A stretch of 30,083 nt of DNA, from contig JBBIOD010000016.1 of NCBI GenBank assembly GCA_037443545.1, forward strand, positions 1 to 30,083, read 5' to 3'. Positions within the stretch are counted from its first letter, which is position 1; each line of letters begins with the position of its first letter. This DNA is from JASEGV01 sp037443545 (GTDB lineage: Bacteria > Bacteroidota > Ignavibacteria > UBA10030 > BY39). Both the position numbers and the translations under genes were made by a program. Of the stretch, positions 25,894-30,083 are shown in pieces. The notes beneath the pieces were generated by a model that saw nothing but the letters and a program-made list of their open reading frames with translations, was not told the DNA's origin and ran no database searches.

Positions 25894-28344
25894 TTATAAA
25901 TTAAACCAATAATTTAGTTTTAGTAAAAAAACATTATCGGGTGGGATATCGAAAGTATTTGAAAAATCTTTCGTTACCTTTGTAAAGAAGAATGGCTCTA
26001 AGTTCTGTCGCGCTTGTGTCCAGGCAAAAAATAAAGTGCTCCCCGGTAAAAATTCCCAACGCAAAACAATATTAGCATTCAAAGTTTTAAAAGTTAAATT
26101 ATTAAAATAAAAGTTGTAATCGATAATTTCCAAATTGTCAGGGTCAATAATTTTTTTGAAATTCCGGTAGTGCCACTTATACAGAAAGACTTGTGTAAAA
26201 TATTGTAAACTTAAATTTGTTCGTAATGTAATTATTCCGCGCAAGGCGACATCAAGATAATCTAAATCCCTATCGCCAAAAAGCGTGTATCGTTTTCGCG
26301 TAACAGGATCGACAGCAGTCAGATAAGATCCCCCTAAAAATACACCGGTTTCTTCTTTCCAACGCTTTGCGAAAGTGAACATCGGAACGAACTCGATCCA
26401 GGTTAAAGGACGCAAAGTTAAGTTTAAAGTTCCGACGATTTCTTTTTTCAACTTTGAATCTACTTCATAAATTAGGTGTGTTTTAAAGCTCACTGGTTTC
26501 CGTGTATCCGAGGCAATTTCAGATTGCAATGAAAGGATTGAAGGTTTTTTATACAAACCGATTATGCCACGTTCTTCTCCTTGATATGCCGGCAATTCAT
26601 TAATTACTTGTAAAGTTACAGACCAAAAATTTTTTAGAAAGAAATTAGAAGCTAAACCAATAATTTTTGATGTATTATATGCATCGTAATTCCACCTGGA
26701 TTCTGTTACTAACATTAATAGATATCGGAGAAAAATGCCATCCCCCTTATTGTCTTTATAAATAAATTGCGAACGCCCACCGAACTCCCGAGGTCGGTTA
26801 TATAAACCAAGTTCATTTATGTTGAATTTTTTCGAAGCATAATCGAAAGATGTATTATAAAGCCAGTTTTCGCCGGCAATTTTTCCTAAAATTAATTTAC
26901 CAGTAGTACCATAATCTCTATTCGTATTTTGTGAGCCAGCAACATAGCCAGCGAACGTGTAGGTATTATCAAAAAATCTCATATTCCAATCGGTTCCGGC
27001 GCTCAGGTTTGGCGATTTCCTATCCATAAATGCGCTAGTTGTCATAAGACCGATAGAAGAATTTTTGAAAACATTCTGGGATAAACGGAGCACATTGTAA
27101 TTAGCTCGCGGTTCAACAATGAATGATTTTTCAGTATTATTGTGATCTTTGTAAATTGCTTTTTCGGGTTCTGTAACAGTAGTAAGAGCACCTATTGTTA
27201 ATCCATCTTCAGTTTTGCCAGTCAATTTAGCAGCCCCAATTATTGATGTAACTTTGGGGAGTTTAATAATTTCTTTTGCATCGGAAACAAAATCGGGAGA
27301 AAAACTGTAACGAGGCTGCCTCCCAATGCGCCGTGAGTAAAATAAATTCAATTGTTGCTCATCGGGTGTAACTCCGAATGAAAAAATATGACTCCCCTCT
27401 AAAAAGAAAGGGCGCTTCTCCGGGAAAATAGTTTCGAAGACGGTTAAGTTCATCACTTCTTGGTCAACTTCCACCTGTCCGAAATCAGGATTTATCGCTG
27501 CATCGATCGTAAAATTATTTGTGATGCCGTATTTAATATCAACTCCGGCGTCGTTGTAAAATACTTTTTTAAATGTATGTGGTTTTCGTTGCTGGTCAAA
27601 ATTAAGGTGTGAAACTGCATAAGGGAGGACTGCCAGATGTAGTGATGGTTTTATACCGATTATCCCCGACAAGTTTCCGATCTTTGAAACGCGTCCTGTT
27701 TCACTGCGTGGTATCATTACCCATTCAGCGATTTCCTTTTTGCGAGCGATGAAGCGTCTGAAATTTACCCCCCATACTATTTCTCCTTCCTGGTTTGTGA
27801 AACGTAGGGCGCTGAATGGTATTTCGAATTCAGCTGACCAACCATCGCTATTGATTTTTGCAGCATAATTCCACACTGCATCCCATTGGATATCGTACAT
27901 CGTACCATCATGATACAACACTCCATCCGATTGAACACCTGAAACAGTACCTGCAAAAAGAAATCCAGTCTGTCCATCATTATATGAATCGATAGTAATG
28001 CTGAACCGATCTGCTTCGCTGCTTCTATCACGTCGAGTCAATTGTTTTCGTATACCTTCCGGATTCGAGTCGCTGCAAATAACACCAACATACAAAGCAT
28101 GATTATCATACAAAATTCTAACCGAAGTTTTTTCGGTAGGTTCAGCCCCTTCTACCGGATCGTATTGAACAAAATCGGACATAGGTACAGCTTTAGTCCA
28201 AATCTTCTCATCCAATAACCCATCTATTATGGGTGAAGAGTTCGTCCGTGCTGCGACAATATTTTTAGGACTACTTCCTGCAAAAACTAAATTCACCAAA
28301 AATAACGAAACTAAAGCTAGTAAATAATATTTCAAAAAATTCAT
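25894..28344 (-). CDS. DUF5916 outer-membrane protein with CBM9-like N-terminal domain
   Basis: An 816-residue exported protein. A signal peptide (MNFLKYYLLALVSLFLVNLV, cleavage near FAGS) is followed by a carbohydrate-binding family 9-like beta domain (about residues 30-230: IIDGLLDEKIWTKAVPMSDF, ILYDNHALYVGVICSDS, GWSAEFEIPFSALRF). A long aromatic-rich region, the DUF5916 domain, follows and looks like an outer-membrane beta-barrel: the block INPDFGQVEVDQEVMNLTVF, then FPEKRPFFLEG, is a family hallmark, and the C-terminus LLKLNYWFNL ends in an outer-membrane-like strand. These proteins are frequent in Bacteroidota and their function is not established. A strong AGGAGG ribosome site lies 10 bases before the ATG, unusual here and suggesting high expression. 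A marR-like gene follows directly. Confidence 0.88.
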   Translation of the reverse strand: MNFLKYYLLALVSLFLVNLVFAGSSPKNIVAARTNSSPIIDGLLDEKIWTKAVPMSDFVQYDPVEGAEPTEKTSVRILYDNHALYVGVICSDSNPEGIRKQLTRRDRSSEADRFSITIDSYNDGQTGFLFAGTVSGVQSDGVLYHDGTMYDIQWDAVWNYAAKINSDGWSAEFEIPFSALRFTNQEGEIVWGVNFRRFIARKKEIAEWVMIPRSETGRVSKIGNLSGIIGIKPSLHLAVLPYAVSHLNFDQQRKPHTFKKVFYNDAGVDIKYGITNNFTIDAAINPDFGQVEVDQEVMNLTVFETIFPEKRPFFLEGSHIFSFGVTPDEQQLNLFYSRRIGRQPRYSFSPDFVSDAKEIIKLPKVTSIIGAAKLTGKTEDGLTIGALTTVTEPEKAIYKDHNNTEKSFIVEPRANYNVLRLSQNVFKNSSIGLMTTSAFMDRKSPNLSAGTDWNMRFFDNTYTFAGYVAGSQNTNRDYGTTGKLILGKIAGENWLYNTSFDYASKKFNINELGLYNRPREFGGRSQFIYKDNKGDGIFLRYLLMLVTESRWNYDAYNTSKIIGLASNFFLKNFWSVTLQVINELPAYQGEERGIIGLYKKPSILSLQSEIASDTRKPVSFKTHLIYEVDSKLKKEIVGTLNLTLRPLTWIEFVPMFTFAKRWKEETGVFLGGSYLTAVDPVTRKRYTLFGDRDLDYLDVALRGIITLRTNLSLQYFTQVFLYKWHYRNFKKIIDPDNLEIIDYNFYFNNLTFKTLNANIVLRWEFLPGSTLFFAWTQARQNLEPFFFTKVTKDFSNTFDIPPDNVFLLKLNYWFNL

Positions 28345-28354
28345 AAACTAATAG

Positions 28355-28360
28355 CCTCCT
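28355..28360 (-). promoter_or_regulatory. Strong Shine-Dalgarno site of the DUF5916 gene
   Basis: AGGAGG on the minus strand, 10 bases before the ATG at 28344. Most other genes in the window have only weak or no such site, so it supports this start and suggests efficient translation. Confidence 0.7.
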
Positions 28361-28405
28361 AAATAATTAGAATACATTTAGTGTTGTTTTTTAAATTTGT
28401 TTGTA

Positions 28406-28434
28406 CAAGATAGTATAATTTAACTTAAACGCAA
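28406..28434 (-). promoter_or_regulatory. Bacteroidota-type promoter for the DUF5916 gene
   Basis: On the minus strand TTG (28434-28432), 19 bases, then TATCTTG (28412-28406), followed by a leader of about 55 bases carrying the AGGAGG site. It lies in the 144-base AT-rich gap after the rRNA methyltransferase gene; nothing else was seen in that gap. Confidence 0.5.
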
Positions 28435-28488
28435 GTCTTTTTAAATATTTCGCTGTTTTTTTCAATCAATATCAACCACATCACAAAT

Positions 28489-29895
28489 TTAGGAATATGT
28501 GAGAGACACCACATTTTCTATATGAAATGTTTGAGGAAACATATCGACTGGTTGAATAGTTTCAAGAATATAGCCACTTTCGATAAGAGGTCTTATGTCG
28601 CGAGCCTGAGTAGTTGGATTACAACTCACATAAACAATTCGCTTGGGTTTAAGCGCCCCAATTTCAGAAACAACTTTTGGGTGCATTCCGCTGCGAGGCG
28701 GGTCGAGAATAATTACATCGGGATTTGGATGCTGATGCAGCCATTCAATTTCCTTTGTTAATTTTTCTTTCAGGTCGCCCTGTATAAAATGGCAATTATC
28801 AATTTGGTTGAGTTCGGCATTTAACTTTGCATCTTGAATCGCACTTTCGACTACCTCGATTCCGACAACCTTTGAGGCTGAATCAGAAATATACAGTGCT
28901 ATAGAACCCGTCCCGCTATAAAGGTCGTAAACGACCTCACCACCCTTCAATGTGGCAAAGTTTTTAACAACTGAATAAAGCCGTTCTGTTTGTTTGGAGT
29001 TAGTTTGAAAAAAAGAGTTTGCTGAAATGCGGAATTTATAACCACCCAATTTTTCGTATATAAATCCACTCCCGTGATATACTGATTCAGTTTCACCCAC
29101 GGCTACCATCGATTTCCGACTTGTAACATTATTTACAACGGTCGTTACCTCAGGAACATTTTTAGATAACAACTCTGAATATTTTTTCATCATAGCTGGT
29201 TTATCGTAAGTAGTAACGAGGTTAACCATTATTTCGCCGGTTGCCTCACTTGTCCGAATAACCAGATGTCGTAAATAACCTTCATGAGTTTTTGTAGTAT
29301 AAATTGTAAGTTCGTGTTCACGAACGAAATCACGCGTAAGATTGATTATTTTATTTGTCTGTTCCTTTTGCAACCAGCATTCATCGATATCCAATACTTT
29401 ATCGAACACTTTCGGAATGTGTAGCCCCAATCCAAATGTCTTCTTTATCTCATTTCCCGAATCTATCTCTACTTTAGTAAGCCATTTTTGATTCGAGAAA
29501 GTAAACTCCATCTTATTCCGATAAAAATAATCGTCGTCGGAACCGATAACCGGAAGAACATTTGGGTTTTTGATACCTCCGATTCTTTCGAACGCATCCA
29601 CTACGTTTTTGTGTTTAAACTGTAATTGTGTTTGATAATCGAGATATTGCAGTTTGCATCCTCCGCAAGTACCGAAATACTTGCATCTTGGCTGGACGCG
29701 ATGTTGAGAGGGTTCGATGATTTCAATTACACGCGCGTTACTATAGTTTTTTCTCGACCTCAGTTCAACGCATCGAACCAAATCACCGGGCACGCCACCG
29801 TCGACGAAGAATACTTTTCCATCGGAACGTGCTACACCTTTGCCCTCTGAGGATAACGAATCGATTTTTAAAATTATTTCATTGTAGTTTTGCAT
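28489..29895 (-). CDS. rlmD: 23S rRNA (uracil-C5)-methyltransferase, RlmD/RumA-like
   Basis: A 468-residue class I SAM-dependent RNA methyltransferase. An N-terminal TRAM domain (residues about 5-62, with SSEGKGVAR and VPGD) binds RNA. The iron-sulfur cysteines are at 71, 77 and 80 (CKYFGTCGGCKLQ) and probably 173 (DECWLQ). The SAM site is VYDLYSGTGSIALYIS with VIILDPPRSGMHPKV. The catalytic nucleophile is in VYVSCNPTTQARD (Cys425) and the general base in FHIENVVSL (Glu460). This matches RlmD, which makes m5U1939, and the related RlmCD; which uracil is modified cannot be told from sequence. The start is only a few bases after the T-tract of the pepD terminator, and the promoter is not obvious. 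Confidence 0.9.
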   Translation of the reverse strand: MQNYNEIILKIDSLSSEGKGVARSDGKVFFVDGGVPGDLVRCVELRSRKNYSNARVIEIIEPSQHRVQPRCKYFGTCGGCKLQYLDYQTQLQFKHKNVVDAFERIGGIKNPNVLPVIGSDDDYFYRNKMEFTFSNQKWLTKVEIDSGNEIKKTFGLGLHIPKVFDKVLDIDECWLQKEQTNKIINLTRDFVREHELTIYTTKTHEGYLRHLVIRTSEATGEIMVNLVTTYDKPAMMKKYSELLSKNVPEVTTVVNNVTSRKSMVAVGETESVYHGSGFIYEKLGGYKFRISANSFFQTNSKQTERLYSVVKNFATLKGGEVVYDLYSGTGSIALYISDSASKVVGIEVVESAIQDAKLNAELNQIDNCHFIQGDLKEKLTKEIEWLHQHPNPDVIILDPPRSGMHPKVVSEIGALKPKRIVYVSCNPTTQARDIRPLIESGYILETIQPVDMFPQTFHIENVVSLTYS

Positions 29896-29935
29896 AATAA
29901 AAAATAAAAACCACGGATAACAAAATTATCCGTGG
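29896..29935 (-). terminator. Strong intrinsic terminator after the dipeptidase gene
   Basis: On the minus strand CCACGGATAA and TTATCCGTGG form a perfect 10-bp stem (29935-29926 and 29920-29911) with loop TTTTG, followed by TTTTTATTTTTTATT. It closes the dipeptidase transcript, and the T-tract runs into the ATG of the rRNA methyltransferase gene. The stem and loop contain TAATTTTG (29928-29921), an exact TAnnTTTG match that could be the -7 element of the next gene. Confidence 0.92.
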
Positions 29936-29967
29936 CGACTATAATAATGAATATTTGAGTTTAAGAA

Positions 29968-30083
29968 TTAGTTTACATTCTTTAAGATTTCTAATAGGTA
30001 CTTCCAAAACTTTTCAACCGTATCTATATAAATCTTTTCATCGGGAGAGTGAACTGCTTCAAGAGTTGGTCCCATCGAAATCA
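29968..30083 (-). CDS. pepD: Cytosol non-specific dipeptidase (PepD, M20 family), C-terminal fragment
   Basis: Only the last 37 residues lie in the window; the gene continues past 30083. They read ISMGPTLEAVHSPDEKIYID, then TVEKFWKYLLEILKNVN. The GPT...xHSPDE block is the conserved C-terminal metal-domain segment of aminoacyl-histidine dipeptidases (PepD/M20C), with the His that contributes to the zinc site, followed by the usual terminal helix. PepD cleaves Xaa-His and many other dipeptides in the cytoplasm. It is followed by a strong terminator 33 bases downstream. Confidence 0.85.
   Translation of the reverse strand, partial: ISMGPTLEAVHSPDEKIYIDTVEKFWKYLLEILKNVN

Noticed and set aside
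1..30083. CRISPR arrays, tRNA or rRNA genes, insertion sequences, attachment sites
   Set aside because: No regularly spaced repeats, cloverleaf-like sequence, rRNA segments, transposase-like frames or paired terminal repeats were seen by eye.

Overview
The window reads as a chromosomal segment of an AT-rich bacterium of the FCB group, most likely Bacteroidota sensu lato of the Ignavibacteria/Chlorobi type. The phylum call is fairly safe and the class call is only inference. It rests on the family mix (a DUF2723 glycosyltransferase, a DUF5916 outer-membrane protein, a TonB-dependent receptor), on mostly weak Shine-Dalgarno sites, and on several upstream sequences of the form TTG-N19/20-TAnnTTTG, the Bacteroidota-type promoter. 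About 22 genes are present. Two lie on the plus strand and all the others on the minus strand. No rRNA, tRNA, transposase, integrase, CRISPR array or phage gene was seen.

Read from the right end leftwards (the direction of minus-strand transcription): the C-terminus of a PepD-type dipeptidase and its strong terminator (29896-30083); an RlmD/RumA-like 23S rRNA uracil methyltransferase; a DUF5916 outer-membrane protein; and a MarR-family regulator broken by two frameshifts (25463-25889), followed by a hairpin and lepA. From lepA a tightly packed run of ten genes extends to 11845: elongation factor 4, two tandem signal peptidases I, HemW, a DUF2723 membrane glycosyltransferase, two GT4 glycosyltransferases, a Wzx-like flippase, a NodB-type polysaccharide deacetylase fusion and a third GT4 enzyme. 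Several of these overlap by 4-10 bases. The second half looks like a small surface-glycan or protein-glycosylation module transcribed behind housekeeping secretion genes.

A plus-strand island (9156-11725) holds a TonB-dependent receptor and a LOG-family (SLOG fold) protein. It diverges from a class I/II aminotransferase, with back-to-back promoter-like elements between them. The aminotransferase is followed by a PilB/GspE-type assembly ATPase that ends in an intrinsic terminator (5543-5576).

The left end is a compact operon hypF-hypC-hypD-hypE, followed by a DEDDh exonuclease and a lipocalin lipoprotein cut by the window edge. HypF, HypE, HypC and HypD together make and deliver the Fe(CN)2CO group of [NiFe]-hydrogenases, so the organism very likely has such a hydrogenase. 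Its structural genes and the nickel-insertion genes hypA/hypB are not in this window.

I did not find a clearly novel defence or mobile system. The most interesting items are the MarR gene with two poly-A frameshifts, terminator hairpins placed at the promoters of lepA and rlmD, the glycan cluster without a visible polymerase, and a LOG protein with an altered signature motif.
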